This document shows, one piece after another, positions 17,135 through 26,641 of a stretch of DNA of 64,000 nucleotides. Under the pieces are notes generated by a model, which saw only the letters and a list, made by a program, of their open reading frames with translations, was not told the origin of the DNA and ran no database searches. The translations under genes and the position numbers were made by a program. The stretch comes from Anoxynatronum sibiricum (GTDB taxonomy: Bacteria; Bacillota; Clostridia; Peptostreptococcales; Tindalliaceae), in NCBI RefSeq assembly GCF_039414295.1, contig NZ_JBCITM010000006.1:62001-126000 (forward strand), given 5' to 3'. Each line of letters begins with the position of its first letter. Position 1 is the first letter of the stretch.

Positions 17135-18376
17135 ATGCAGAAAAAAGACATTTTGGAACTAAAGAAACGGTTTAAGAAAAACGACTGCACCTTCACCAAG
17201 GTGTGTGGCTGTTATGTAAGTAATGACCAGCGCATCCTGCTGCAGTTTCGGGAAACTTTTCTCACCCTGGAAGAAGAGGATGCTTTCAAATATCTGGAAA
17301 TTGCAGGAAAAGTCATGTCCGGTGGTATTGATAATCAAATTTTAGCATTGCAGTTTCCTTTGGATGATACCCTTGAAAATCAGCACCAGGCTTTTCTTTA
17401 TCAGCTGAAAAAAAGTCAGCTGAAAGACGATGAGCTATTACACACCTTCTATCAGTCGGTGATTGATCAGTATGATCACGATAACAGCAATTATCTGATT
17501 TTGTTGTTCCATGATGCCTACGATGTCATCACCAAAACCAGCGACAAGGCCAAGTTGGATGAATCGGAAGAGGTGTATGAGTACCTTTTGTGCGCCATCT
17601 GCCCCGTCACCCTTTCTGAGCCAGGCCTGCGTTATGATGAGCAGGTGCAGAAAATCAAGGCGCGGGCACGGGACTGGGTGGTGGAAAAGCCTGTGGTGGG
17701 CTTTGTTTTCCCCGCCTTTATTGAGCGCAGCCCCGATGTGAACACAGTGATGTACTACACCAAGAACCCCAAAGCACCTCACCCGGAAGTGATGGCCGGT
17801 GTACTGGGCTGTCTTCCCAGGCAAACAGCCACTTTGCAGCGGGAATCCTTTCAGATGATTGTGCATGACTGCCTGGGACCAGACGAGGAAAAGGGCGAGC
17901 GTGCCCTGCTGGAAATTCATGAAAACCTGCGCACCATGGTGGAAGACCATGAGTTTCAATACGAAGGAATGGAAGAGCCTCCTTTTCATTTGAATCAGGA
18001 ACAGGTACAGCGTTTAATGCAGGAAAGCGGCATTCCCGAAGAGGCGGCTGCCAAAATTGAACTTTCTTATCGCCAGTGTTTTGAGGAAGATCTGCCTCTG
18101 GCCAAGCATATGATGGACCCCAAAATTCTGAAGGCCGGCGAACAACGCAAAAAAGAAACCCGCCTGGAGAGGCAGGTGGAATCGCTGCAGACAGAGCTGG
18201 AAAAAGTCTCCAGCGATCTTCAGCCCGATATGAATGAAGTGATTTTGCGGGTGAATCCCAGTAAGACTTCCCAGATTTCCACTCAAATCATTGACGGCCA
18301 GCGCTGCCTGGTGATTCCCCTTGACGCGCACGAGCAGGCCACCATCAACGGCCAGCGGCAAGAACCGGAGGTGTAG
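17135..18376 (+). CDS. DUF4317 family protein
   Basis: A 413-residue soluble protein starting MQKKDILELKKRFKKNDCTFTKVCGCYV, which matches my recollection of the DUF4317 family widespread in Clostridia. Its function is unknown. It has no signal or membrane segment. A short coiled-coil-like region (RLERQVESLQTELEKVSSDL) lies near residues 345-365. AGGAGG precedes the ATG. The gene stands alone between divergent and convergent neighbours, so context gives no functional clue. Confidence 0.88.
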   Translation: MQKKDILELKKRFKKNDCTFTKVCGCYVSNDQRILLQFRETFLTLEEEDAFKYLEIAGKVMSGGIDNQILALQFPLDDTLENQHQAFLYQLKKSQLKDDELLHTFYQSVIDQYDHDNSNYLILLFHDAYDVITKTSDKAKLDESEEVYEYLLCAICPVTLSEPGLRYDEQVQKIKARARDWVVEKPVVGFVFPAFIERSPDVNTVMYYTKNPKAPHPEVMAGVLGCLPRQTATLQRESFQMIVHDCLGPDEEKGERALLEIHENLRTMVEDHEFQYEGMEEPPFHLNQEQVQRLMQESGIPEEAAAKIELSYRQCFEEDLPLAKHMMDPKILKAGEQRKKETRLERQVESLQTELEKVSSDLQPDMNEVILRVNPSKTSQISTQIIDGQRCLVIPLDAHEQATINGQRQEPEV

Positions 18377-18424
18377 CTGGCCGAAAATGTTCCATTAGCT
18401 GATGATGCACCATCACTTGTTCTC

Positions 18425-19582
18425 TCATCTGTTGCGCATCACCTGCACCATGCCCGGAACCACTTTGAAAGGAGCCGGGGCCCCCATCACCTGGCTGACA
18501 GTACCGGTATAAATCATTTGTACCTCACGACAGTAAAAGAGCCATGAGCCCACTGCTCCAGTGTGACCCATTAAGGGAGGCACCGGTTTAAAGGGGGTCA
18601 TCAACCGGGGGATTTCAAAACGCATCATTCCCATCCCATAGGCGATGGGCCAGCTGGGGGTAATGGGACTGAGGGCAAAGCTCAGTGTCTTCCAGTTGCC
18701 CATCATCAAATGCAGGGTTTCCGCGTTCTGAAAAACCTGCCCTTGAATCAGGGCTCTCATGAAAGCTGTCAGGTCGCTGAGGGTGCTGTTTAAATCACCG
18801 AAGGATCGCATCACCCGGGGCTCCGGCTGGAAGGGCTCACTCCCATTCCATACCGTGGCTGTGGGTTTCGTTGGCTGAAGAGGGTGATCACCTGGGTGAA
18901 AGGTGTGCCCAAGTGCCAGAGGCTCAAAAATTTCTTCCCGGAAGACCTGACCGATCCCCTGGCCGGTCACTGCTTCCACCACCGCCACCACCAGCTGGTA
19001 GTTGGTATCAGAGTACCGAATTTTGTAACGGCTGCTGCCTGGCGTCCGGGGCTCAAAAAGAGGCTTGCCAGCATCTTTCACAATTTTCAGGACGGAGTCG
19101 ATTGTCCACGGACCCTGATCGCCTGCAACCACACGATCAACCAACGTTCTGCCGTCATTGCCTTTCAGTTCCAGATAATCTGGCAGGCCTGATGCATGAC
19201 TCAACAGATGCCGCAGGGTCAACCGATTCCCATAGTCCACTCCCTTTACCACGTGAACTCCCTGAAGCCATTCTTCGGGCAGGTGTGCCGCCACCGGATC
19301 ATCAATGGATAGTCTGCCGGCTTCCTGCAGTTTCAGCACGGTGACTGCTATAAACATCTTGGTGATGCTGGCAATCCAGAAGGGCCTGTCTGTTTCCATC
19401 GGGGTACCGTCGGGATGCGCAATGCCGGTGGCCGCCGACCATTTGCAGCTACCATCCAGACTTTCCACCGAAGCCACTGCATGCTTCACATGCTTCATGG
19501 CTGTCAGCTGATGCAGCAGATGCTGATAGGCTTCTGCATGGGATTCAGTAAATGGGTTCCTGCCACCTTGCTTCTCGTTCAC
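18425..19582 (-). CDS. Serine hydrolase of the class C beta-lactamase/DD-peptidase fold
   Basis: A 385-residue protein with nucleophile motif S72-I-T-K75 (FWIASITKMF), second motif YSDTNY at 190-195 and an HTG-type third motif (MGHTGAVGSW) near residue 340. There is no signal peptide, so a cytoplasmic esterase/peptidase-like enzyme is more likely than a secreted beta-lactamase. Translation probably starts at GTG (19582), with AGGAGG eight bases before it. It sits 69 bases downstream of the M19 dipeptidase in the same direction, and the two could act on related peptides or D-amino-acid compounds. Confidence 0.85.
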   Translation of the reverse strand: MNEKQGGRNPFTESHAEAYQHLLHQLTAMKHVKHAVASVESLDGSCKWSAATGIAHPDGTPMETDRPFWIASITKMFIAVTVLKLQEAGRLSIDDPVAAHLPEEWLQGVHVVKGVDYGNRLTLRHLLSHASGLPDYLELKGNDGRTLVDRVVAGDQGPWTIDSVLKIVKDAGKPLFEPRTPGSSRYKIRYSDTNYQLVVAVVEAVTGQGIGQVFREEIFEPLALGHTFHPGDHPLQPTKPTATVWNGSEPFQPEPRVMRSFGDLNSTLSDLTAFMRALIQGQVFQNAETLHLMMGNWKTLSFALSPITPSWPIAYGMGMMRFEIPRLMTPFKPVPPLMGHTGAVGSWLFYCREVQMIYTGTVSQVMGAPAPFKVVPGMVQVMRNR

Positions 19583-19651
19583 GATGTGATCCTCCTAAGC
19601 TGTTCTCTTCTAAGGGCCCTTGCTTCATCAAAGGTCTGACATTTCAGCACA

Positions 19652-21091
19652 CTATTGCAAGTAAACAATTAACGTTTCTCGGGCCACCACACGGGAGCCG
19701 CTGCTGCCTTCAAAGGTGATGACATGAAAGTTCCCCCGGTCTTCGGTATTGCCCCGGTTCAGCAGGGGGGTTGGCATCTCCAGAGAAAGGGTGCCTGTTG
19801 CTGCATGCCACTCTGGTTCATAGGGAATGCCGTTGACGATCACCCGAAAGGTGGCGGCATCAACAAAGTGGCCGCCATGGCTGATCACTTGAGCCGCGAA
19901 GCGGGGACGGGTATCGTGGATGATTTCCCCTGGCTGAAGTTCCGGCAAAATGGTGAAGCCCAGCCCCCTGGGGGAATCAGGCTGTTGGGCCTGTGCTTCC
20001 ACCTCCCTGAAAACCCGCAGCGCATTGCCCCCCAATATTTTCTTCAGGTCTTCCTCGGAGTATCCCCGGCGCACCAGTTCTTCTGTTAAATGGGGAAGAT
20101 GGGATGCATTGGGCAAATCCACCGGCATGGGCGCCCCGTCGAAATCGGAGCCAAGCCCTACATGATCCACTCCAATGAACCCAGCTACATAATCGATGTG
20201 ATCTGCCAAACGGGCGATGGTGGCCGTCTGCCCCACGTCTGCCACAGTGGTGGCCCAGAAGTTGATATGTGCCACTCCCCCGTTTTCTTTCAGTGCCAGT
20301 AACTGATCGTCCGACAGATTTCGTACATGGGGCCGCACACCGTCCACGCCGGAATGTGAAGCAATCACTGGCGCCTGAACGATGGCCATGGTGTCGTAAA
20401 AAGTGGTTTCATTCATGTGGGAAACATCCACGATGATTCCCAGTCGGTTCATTTCCCGAATAACGGCTTTTCCCAGATCTGTGAGTCCTGCATCAGGGTC
20501 CTGGTTGGCAACATGGGCACCGGCTCCCAGGGAATTGGGGGTATTCCACACAATCCCGGCTGCTCTAACCCCCAGGTCATCATACTGATGAAGGAGTTCA
20601 ATGGCGTTTTCATCAGTGAAGGCATACATGCCCTCCAGCGTGGCCACAGCCACATGTTTTCCGTCTGCCAGACCCTTTTCCAGTTCACTCATACTGCGGG
20701 CAATGACCATGGTGTCCCTGTTTCGCTGTGCCGTCCAGTGCAGGGCGTTGATCAGTGCCAGGGTGCGGCTGTTGGTGCGGGGAATGATGTGCGCGCTGTC
20801 GGTCTGGTACACGTTATAGGCGGCATAAAAGGCCACATCAAGGCCACCGGCCTTTGCTTTTGCAATGTCCAGCTGAAAATCTGCCGGCGTCGTGCCACCG
20901 ATGTCAATCACCGGCAGCCAGGTGCGTTCATCCACCACTTTCATCATGGTGTCGTTGTGGGTATCGATGACACTGGCGTTCAAATGAATATCTTCTGCCC
21001 TCAATGCCGGCGAAGTCACGGCAACCGCCGTCACACTGAAGCATAACACCAGTAAAAGAACTAAGATGTATCGCCCTCGAATCCTATGCAT
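19652..21091 (-). CDS. Exported M19 membrane dipeptidase (renal dipeptidase family)
   Basis: A 479-residue zinc dipeptidase with an N-terminal signal/anchor helix (~7-25). Family metal ligands are visible in VIDTHNDTMMKV, VATLEGMYAF, IIVDVSHMNE, VIASHSGVDGVRPHVRN and HVGLGSDFDG. The catalytic domain ends near residue 365. About 100 further residues form a beta-rich tail (TRPRFAAQVISHGGHFVDAATFRVIVNG) not typical of simple M19 enzymes. The enzyme would hydrolyse dipeptides, including L-D forms, outside the membrane. The start at 21091 has GGAGG eight to nine bases upstream. Confidence 0.9.
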   Translation of the reverse strand: MHRIRGRYILVLLLVLCFSVTAVAVTSPALRAEDIHLNASVIDTHNDTMMKVVDERTWLPVIDIGGTTPADFQLDIAKAKAGGLDVAFYAAYNVYQTDSAHIIPRTNSRTLALINALHWTAQRNRDTMVIARSMSELEKGLADGKHVAVATLEGMYAFTDENAIELLHQYDDLGVRAAGIVWNTPNSLGAGAHVANQDPDAGLTDLGKAVIREMNRLGIIVDVSHMNETTFYDTMAIVQAPVIASHSGVDGVRPHVRNLSDDQLLALKENGGVAHINFWATTVADVGQTATIARLADHIDYVAGFIGVDHVGLGSDFDGAPMPVDLPNASHLPHLTEELVRRGYSEEDLKKILGGNALRVFREVEAQAQQPDSPRGLGFTILPELQPGEIIHDTRPRFAAQVISHGGHFVDAATFRVIVNGIPYEPEWHAATGTLSLEMPTPLLNRGNTEDRGNFHVITFEGSSGSRVVARETLIVYLQ

Positions 21092-21160
21092 TGATATTCC
21101 TCCAGTTCATCTGCTATAACAAACGGCTGTCCTTTGACGCTTTTAAACCTTGCAGGTATT

Positions 21161-22540
21161 TTACAGAAACTTTTTGGCAAGCTTTAGTTTTTCCTCATCA
21201 TAGGGCGCATAGCGAAGGGATGGATCCAGCAGCGTGCTGCTGCGCATCATTGCCTTCATGTTGGAAAACAGCTGAAAGGAAGCTTCGCCGTGGTAGCGAC
21301 CCATGCCGCTGCTGCCCACGCCGCCGAAGGGCAGGTGGGGGTTGGCCACGTGAACGATGCAGTTGTTGATGCATCCTCCGCCAAACTCAATGGCGCTGAT
21401 GATCTGTTCTTCAATGCGCCGGTTTTCTGTAAACAGGTAGAGGGCCAGGGGGTGGCGATGACGGCGGACAATGTGCACCACTTCTTCCAGATCATTAAAG
21501 GTCATCACCGGCAAAATGGGGCCGAAGATTTCTGCCTGCATGATGGAATCCTCCGGGGTAATGTCGTCCAGAATCGTGGGCGCCATGTAAAGCTGTGCCG
21601 GATCGATTTCACCCCCGGTGATCAGCCTGCCATCTGTCAGGTAGCTTGTCAGCTTGTTAAAGTGACGTTGGTTAACGATACGCCCGTAGCTGTCACTGCG
21701 GGAGGGGTAGGGGCCATAAAAGGCGTGAATGGCTTTCACCATATGGTGCATCAGGTCTTCTTTCACGTCCTGGTGAACCAGCAGGTAATCGGGAGCGATG
21801 CAGGTCTGGCCCGCATTGTAGTATTTTCCCCAGACAATGCGCCTGGCAGTTACTTCCAAATTGGCATCCTTCGCCACAATGGCCGGGCTTTTGCCGCCCA
21901 GTTCCAGGGTGACGGGTGTCAGGTGAGGGGCTGCCATGGCTAGAATTTCTTTTCCCACCCCAGTGCTTCCGGTGAAGAAAATGTGGTCAAATCGGTGGGG
22001 TTCAATGAGTTTTGGCCCCACTTCGGCACCGGGACCCCGGACCACCGTTACATACCGGGATTCGAAGGTGGTTTCAATCATGGTTTCAATCAGGGCTGCT
22101 GTGTGAGGTGTCTGTTCCGAGGGTTTCAGCATCACACAGTTCCCTGCCGCCAAGGCGCCAATGAGGGGCACCATCGCCAGCTGAAAGGGGTAGTTCCAGG
22201 GGCCGATGATAAGCACAACACCCTTGGGTTCCGGCTGAATATAGCTTTTGGAAGGTTCCAGCACCAGGGGAGTGGATACCTTCTTCGGTTTCACCCAAGA
22301 ACGCAGGTGGCTGATACTTCGGCTCAATTCGTCGTAAAACAGGGCCAGTTCTGCGGTATAGGCTTCGAAGGCGGGCTTGCCCAAATCTTGATGAAGGGCT
22401 TGCATCAGTGCTTCTTCGTGCTTTTTCACTGTTTGCTTCAGGGCCCGAAGCTGCTTCAAGCGAAACAGGGTGGTACGGGTGGCACCGCTGTCGAAATAGG
22501 TGCGTTGCTGTTGAAATTGTTCTGTGATGGTTGATTTCAT
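21161..22540 (-). CDS. Aldehyde dehydrogenase, class 3 (fatty/aromatic aldehyde) type
   Basis: A 459-residue NAD(P)-dependent aldehyde dehydrogenase without signal. Key motifs: NYPFQLAMVPLIGALAAGNC, FTGSTGVGKEI (nucleotide loop), LELGGKSP (general-base Glu) and GQTCIAPDY (catalytic Cys). Lack of the ~40 N-terminal residues of class 1/2 enzymes and the C-terminal hydrophobic-charged end fit the ALDH3 group. It oxidises an unspecified aldehyde to the acid. It is divergent from an Lrp-family regulator (155-base gap), which may control it. Confidence 0.92.
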   Translation of the reverse strand: MKSTITEQFQQQRTYFDSGATRTTLFRLKQLRALKQTVKKHEEALMQALHQDLGKPAFEAYTAELALFYDELSRSISHLRSWVKPKKVSTPLVLEPSKSYIQPEPKGVVLIIGPWNYPFQLAMVPLIGALAAGNCVMLKPSEQTPHTAALIETMIETTFESRYVTVVRGPGAEVGPKLIEPHRFDHIFFTGSTGVGKEILAMAAPHLTPVTLELGGKSPAIVAKDANLEVTARRIVWGKYYNAGQTCIAPDYLLVHQDVKEDLMHHMVKAIHAFYGPYPSRSDSYGRIVNQRHFNKLTSYLTDGRLITGGEIDPAQLYMAPTILDDITPEDSIMQAEIFGPILPVMTFNDLEEVVHIVRRHRHPLALYLFTENRRIEEQIISAIEFGGGCINNCIVHVANPHLPFGGVGSSGMGRYHGEASFQLFSNMKAMMRSSTLLDPSLRYAPYDEEKLKLAKKFL

Positions 22541-22695
22541 GGAACGGCCTCCTGTTCACCAGTACATGATTAATAAAATAAATAGCAATGATTTCTTTTC
22601 TTAAATTGTTTTTGATTTATACCCATTATCTATGAAAACATAAAGATATTGTGTATAATTTCATTAAATCATTTAACGAAAAGGAGGTCTGTCTG

Positions 22696-23136
22696 ATGGA
22701 TCAGATTGATAGCCATATTCTTGAGATCATGAAAGCAAACGGACGAGTAACTGTTTCAGAAATCAGCAAAAAGGTGAATCTTTCCATCCCTGCAGTCTCT
22801 GAGCGCATTAGAAAACTGGAAGAGAGTCAGGTAATTGAGGCGTACAGCATCAGAATCAATCGCAGGAAGATGGGCTACCACCTGCTGACCATTATTTTTG
22901 TCAACATTGATCACACAGTACACATCAGCGACTTTCGGGAAACCATTGTTGCATTTGAAGAAGTCATTGAATGCCATCACATGGCCGGCGAGTATGATTA
23001 TATGCTGAAGGTGCTGCTGAAAGACACTGCTGAACTGGAAGTCTTTCTAAGTCAAAAGCTGAAGGGGATTCCGGGCGTCCAAAAGTCAAACTCATTCATC
23101 ATTCTATCCACCTTAAAAGAGATTGCCAACAGATAG
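22696..23136 (+). CDS. Lrp/AsnC-family transcriptional regulator
   Basis: A 146-residue regulator starting MDQIDSHILEIMKANGRVTVSEI. It has an N-terminal winged helix (~1-60; NLSIPAVSERIRKLEESQVI) and a C-terminal RAM/ligand-binding domain (~65-146; GEYDYMLKVLLKD). AAGGAGG lies 7 bases before the chosen ATG. Lrp proteins respond to amino acids. The LysE-type exporter 10 bases downstream is therefore a very likely co-transcribed target for amino-acid export, and the divergent aldehyde dehydrogenase may also be controlled. TATAAT at 22654-22659 may be its -10. Confidence 0.92.
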   Translation: MDQIDSHILEIMKANGRVTVSEISKKVNLSIPAVSERIRKLEESQVIEAYSIRINRRKMGYHLLTIIFVNIDHTVHISDFRETIVAFEEVIECHHMAGEYDYMLKVLLKDTAELEVFLSQKLKGIPGVQKSNSFIILSTLKEIANR

Positions 23137-23146
23137 GAGGGTCTTT

Positions 23147-23815
23147 ATGGTGTCCAGGGGGTTCAAATTTGGAATGCTGTTGCAGATAGCCGTCGGCCCC
23201 ATCTGTCTTTTTGTGTTTCAAACGGCTGTCAGTCATGGTTTTCCCGCCGCCATGGCTGGCGTCACCGGTGTCACGCTGATTGATGCCTTATTCATCCTGG
23301 CGGCCATCCAAGGGCTGGGAACGCTGCTGCAACGCAGCAACCGCATCAAAAAAGCCCTTCAAACTATCGGTGCGTTCATTCTCATTGTTTTTGGAATCAG
23401 TATCATCACCGGAACCTTTGGACTTTCCATTCTCCCCAGTGTCACCTTTTTATCACTGCACACCGTCACTCATCCTTTTTTTAAAGCTTTGTTGCTGACC
23501 CTTTCAAATCCATTGACAATTCTGTTCTGGGCCGGCGTTTTCTCCACAAAAATGATTGAAGATGAGCTGCGCCTGGGTGATATGTATCTTTTTGGTTTTG
23601 GAGCTGTCTTGTCAACGGTGTTCTTCTTATCCATGGTCGCTGCCATTGGTCATTCTGTCAATGCAGTTCTACCAGTTTTGCTGTTGACAGGTTTAAATGT
23701 ATTCATCGGCCTTGTGTTGATTTTCTTGGGCATCAGGGCTTTCAGAAATGCTTCAAATAAAAAATGGCCAGTTGGGTGCGATCCCGCAGAGACAGTTTAT
23801 CCAAGAGAACGGTGA
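23147..23815 (+). CDS. LysE/RhtB-family amino-acid exporter
   Basis: A 222-residue membrane protein with about six hydrophobic segments. The N-terminal GMLLQIAVGPICLFVFQTAV is the LysE-family signature. The ATG at 23147 has AGGAGG directly upstream; an in-frame ATG 24 bases earlier would overlap the Lrp gene. Its 3' end overlaps the convergent response-regulator gene by 74 bases, so the two C-termini are encoded on opposite strands of the same DNA. It probably exports an amino acid sensed by the upstream Lrp protein. Confidence 0.88.
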   Translation: MVSRGFKFGMLLQIAVGPICLFVFQTAVSHGFPAAMAGVTGVTLIDALFILAAIQGLGTLLQRSNRIKKALQTIGAFILIVFGISIITGTFGLSILPSVTFLSLHTVTHPFFKALLLTLSNPLTILFWAGVFSTKMIEDELRLGDMYLFGFGAVLSTVFFLSMVAAIGHSVNAVLPVLLLTGLNVFIGLVLIFLGIRAFRNASNKKWPVGCDPAETVYPRER

Positions 23816-24368
23816 TATAATTGCGTACGGTGCCTTCACTTAAATAGAGCTTTTCTGCGATTTCACGGTTGGAGTGGCCCTCTCCCACCATTTCCAGCAC
23901 TGCCATTTCACGATCGGTGAGCTGCAGATCTGTCTGGGTCATCTTTTTTCCCTCACGAATCATGTGGGTAAGGCTGCTGGCCACCTGGGCCTCCAGCACC
24001 GTATTCCCCCGGGCCACGGCCCGCAGGGTTTCCACAATGCTTTCTGCCGGCTGGCTCTTGAGAATATAGCCCGAAGCACCATGCTTCAGGGCTTCTTTGA
24101 TGTAGGCTTCATCTTTAAAGGTGGTCAGAATCACCACTTTGGTAGCAGGGTACTGCTCCCGAATGCGCCGGGTGCCCAGCACCCCGTCCATCACCGGCAT
24201 GCGCACGTCCATGAGCACCAGATCCGGTTGTGCGCTTCCGCAGAGGGCCACGGCCTCTTGCCCGTTGCCAGCGGTTCCCACCACCTGAAAATCAGTTTCC
24301 ATCTCCAGTATTAACGTCAAGCTGTCCCGAATCAGGGCGTCGTCATCCACGATGATGATCTTCAGCAT
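23742..24368 (-). CDS. NarL/LuxR-type response regulator
   Basis: A 208-residue regulator with receiver domain 1-120 (IIIVDDDALIRD, phospho-Asp in DLVLMDVRMPV, Lys in YILKSQPAE) and LuxR helix-turn-helix ~145-208 (LTDREMAVLEMVGEGHSNREIAEKL). The ATG at 24368 is inside the end of the kinase gene (26-base overlap), preceded by GGAGGCGAAGG. It pairs with the kinase at 24343 and follows an ABC-2 exporter cluster it may regulate. The gene end overlaps lysE-like convergently. Confidence 0.93.
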   Translation of the reverse strand: MLKIIIVDDDALIRDSLTLILEMETDFQVVGTAGNGQEAVALCGSAQPDLVLMDVRMPVMDGVLGTRRIREQYPATKVVILTTFKDEAYIKEALKHGASGYILKSQPAESIVETLRAVARGNTVLEAQVASSLTHMIREGKKMTQTDLQLTDREMAVLEMVGEGHSNREIAEKLYLSEGTVRNYITVLLDKLSLRDRTQLAIFYLKHF

Positions 24369-25449
24369 TTCCTTCGCCTCCACTCTCATGGTCTCTGGGC
24401 AGAATACACACAATCATAAATCCTTCCCGGGCGTTCACTGAGAAGCTGCCTCCGGCATGGTACACCCGCTCCCGCATACCGCTGATGCCCATCCCTTCAC
24501 GAATTTGCCGGCAGCCGCTGCCGTTGTCCTGGATGAGCAGGCGAATGATTTTGTCCCGTACATCCAGTTCCATGGTCACACGACTGGCACCGGAATGGCG
24601 GGCGGTGTTGGTGAGGGATTCTTTGATGATGGTGGTTAGAATGGCCACCTGGTGGGGGGTGATCAGGCTGAAATCTCCCTGGTGGCGAAAATCAACAGGG
24701 CAGTACTGAAAATTGTCGATGATTTTCTGGAAGTGTGACCAATCCTGTACCTGTCGGGGACGAATGTTGTGAACGGTGTTGCGAAGCAGTTCCACCGAAC
24801 CTGCCAGGCCAATGACGGTTTTTTGAATCAGTTCTTTGGTTTTTGCCGGGTCTTTTGCCATCACCCGTTCAGCCGCCTGGAGCTGCAGCAGGTTGCCTGC
24901 CAGATCATGGCCAATGCTGTCGTGGATTTCCCGCGCGATCCGGTTACGCTCCCTGATTTCTGCCAGGTGGGTGGTTTCTTCTGCTGCCTGCAGCAACTGG
25001 TTTTTGGTCGCTTCCAGCACATACCGGTTTTGGCGTTCCTGGTCATAGGCTTGCTGGTACGTGCGGCGGGCATTATCCAGCTGTTGTTTCTGAAAGCCGG
25101 CATAGGTGCACACTGCCATGAGCAGCAGATAGGCCATGAACCACCGTCTGTCAAGAAAGAAAATACCCGGCAACAACAGTACTGGAACCAGCGGTACCCA
25201 TCTCCGGGCCACCAGGTCATGGGCTGTTATCCCCAGCAATGTGACATATAGAGGATTTGCAGCAGACAGGATCAGTACCAGTATCCCCTCGAAGGCGATC
25301 ATCACCAGGTTACTGAGATACCGGGCGCGCACCACATAAAAGGCTGCTAAAAGCAGCAGCCCGGCAAACTCCTGCAATGGCACCGTTTCTCCAAACTTCA
25401 GGCTGGCGGCAACCCAGATGAGTAACAGGATTTTCAGTGGATCCCTCAT
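24343..25449 (-). CDS. NarL-partner sensor histidine kinase (HisKA_3 type)
   Basis: A 368-residue kinase. The N-terminal ~120 residues form four or five transmembrane helices with very short loops (intramembrane-sensing style). A coiled linker is followed by the HisKA_3 box (RNRIAREIHDSIGHDLAGNLLQ, phospho-His near 178) and an HATPase domain (DNGSGCRQI, GMGISGMRERV). Membrane-embedded sensing plus an adjacent ABC-2 exporter is the arrangement seen in cell-envelope or drug-stress systems; that role is inferred. Confidence 0.9.
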   Translation of the reverse strand: MRDPLKILLLIWVAASLKFGETVPLQEFAGLLLLAAFYVVRARYLSNLVMIAFEGILVLILSAANPLYVTLLGITAHDLVARRWVPLVPVLLLPGIFFLDRRWFMAYLLLMAVCTYAGFQKQQLDNARRTYQQAYDQERQNRYVLEATKNQLLQAAEETTHLAEIRERNRIAREIHDSIGHDLAGNLLQLQAAERVMAKDPAKTKELIQKTVIGLAGSVELLRNTVHNIRPRQVQDWSHFQKIIDNFQYCPVDFRHQGDFSLITPHQVAILTTIIKESLTNTARHSGASRVTMELDVRDKIIRLLIQDNGSGCRQIREGMGISGMRERVYHAGGSFSVNAREGFMIVCILPRDHESGGEGNAEDHHRG

Positions 25450-25528
25450 GGCATTCCCCTGCCTTTATTATCAGCTGTCCCGTTGGCTATTAATTGATTG
25501 ATCTTTGCTTACTCCCATCATAATGGTC

Positions 25529-26641
25529 TCAGCTGCTAATGTCTACCCGTCGCCACCCACCCAGAAGAAAAAATACCAGGGCAAAGAGCATGAGGATGAT
25601 GAGTTCCCAGGTTGCATCCACCAGCCGGCCAGTTTCAATGACTTTGCCGGCAGCCTGCATCATCCATGTGGTGGGCAGGAACAGACCCATATGCTGGAGT
25701 ACTTCAGGCATGATTTCCCGGGGCCACAGCAACCCTCCCAGCATGGCCATGGGGGTCACCAGTAAAGACGACAGGGTCCCTGCATGCCTGGTACTCTTCA
25801 CATTGGCGGCCACAGCCACTCCCAGGGAAATGCATACCACCGCAAAGACCATCATGACTCCGAAAAGAGCAGCCATATTGGCTCCCAGGTACATTTCCAT
25901 CAGCCACCGGGATACCACAAAGACCCCTGCCACCTGAATGAGCATGATAACAATGAAGCAGGTGATCATCTGAAACAGATAGCTGCGCTGGGTCAGCGGT
26001 GTGATCATCGCCCGGTGGAATGTTCTGTTTTCCCGGTCTTTCAGTAAATACATGGCTGCATAAAAAGACAGAAAGAGCATGTTCATCCCTAAAATCCCCA
26101 TGGCACTCACCGCGTCCCAGGCCTGTTGGGGCGAAGTGCCGTCTGCCTGGGCCACCACCACTTGCATCTGTGTCTGGCGCAGGGCATCCATCCGCTGGTA
26201 AAAAACATTCTCATTACCCTTAGCTGCCAGGCCCTGGCTGCGGGCAGTGGCAATGAAACCCTCCGCTGCCATGCGCACCGGCATTGAAAGGTTGGAGGCC
26301 TCAATGCTGTAACGATATACCTCTGGCTGGCGCCCTGCCAGCACATCGCTGGTAAACCCTTTTTCCACCACCAGTACCATGCTGACCTGGCTTCTGGCCA
26401 AGGCTCCCCGTACCGCGTCTTCTTTCATGGGAATCACTGATACCTGATGGCGAAGGGTTTCTTCCAGTTGCCGGGTCAGCGGAGTTTGGTCCTGATCCAC
26501 CAGGCCCACGTTCATGGCATCACTTCCCGTCATTCCCAGCCCGAAAAGCAGGCTGATCATCACAGGTGGAATCACCAGCACCAGCAACAGGCTCAGTTTA
26601 TTGCGAAGAAGCCGTCGAAAAATGGTTGCTGAAATAATCAT
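25529..26641 (-). CDS. ABC-2 type exporter permease (second subunit)
   Basis: A 370-residue permease: one N-terminal helix (~18-37), a large extracytoplasmic domain (~40-175), then five helices (~180-365), the ABC2_membrane_3 architecture of YhgE/drug-export permeases. It overlaps the preceding permease by four bases (ATGA), implying coupled translation and a heterodimer. The substrate cannot be read from the sequence; drug, bacteriocin or lipid export are the usual options. Confidence 0.87.
   Translation of the reverse strand: MIISATIFRRLLRNKLSLLLVLVIPPVMISLLFGLGMTGSDAMNVGLVDQDQTPLTRQLEETLRHQVSVIPMKEDAVRGALARSQVSMVLVVEKGFTSDVLAGRQPEVYRYSIEASNLSMPVRMAAEGFIATARSQGLAAKGNENVFYQRMDALRQTQMQVVVAQADGTSPQQAWDAVSAMGILGMNMLFLSFYAAMYLLKDRENRTFHRAMITPLTQRSYLFQMITCFIVIMLIQVAGVFVVSRWLMEMYLGANMAALFGVMMVFAVVCISLGVAVAANVKSTRHAGTLSSLLVTPMAMLGGLLWPREIMPEVLQHMGLFLPTTWMMQAAGKVIETGRLVDATWELIILMLFALVFFLLGGWRRVDISS

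Noticed and set aside
16936..17175. Rightward 79-codon open frame before the DUF4317 gene
   Set aside because: No ribosome site, overlaps the strong DUF4317 start, and lies in the promoter region.
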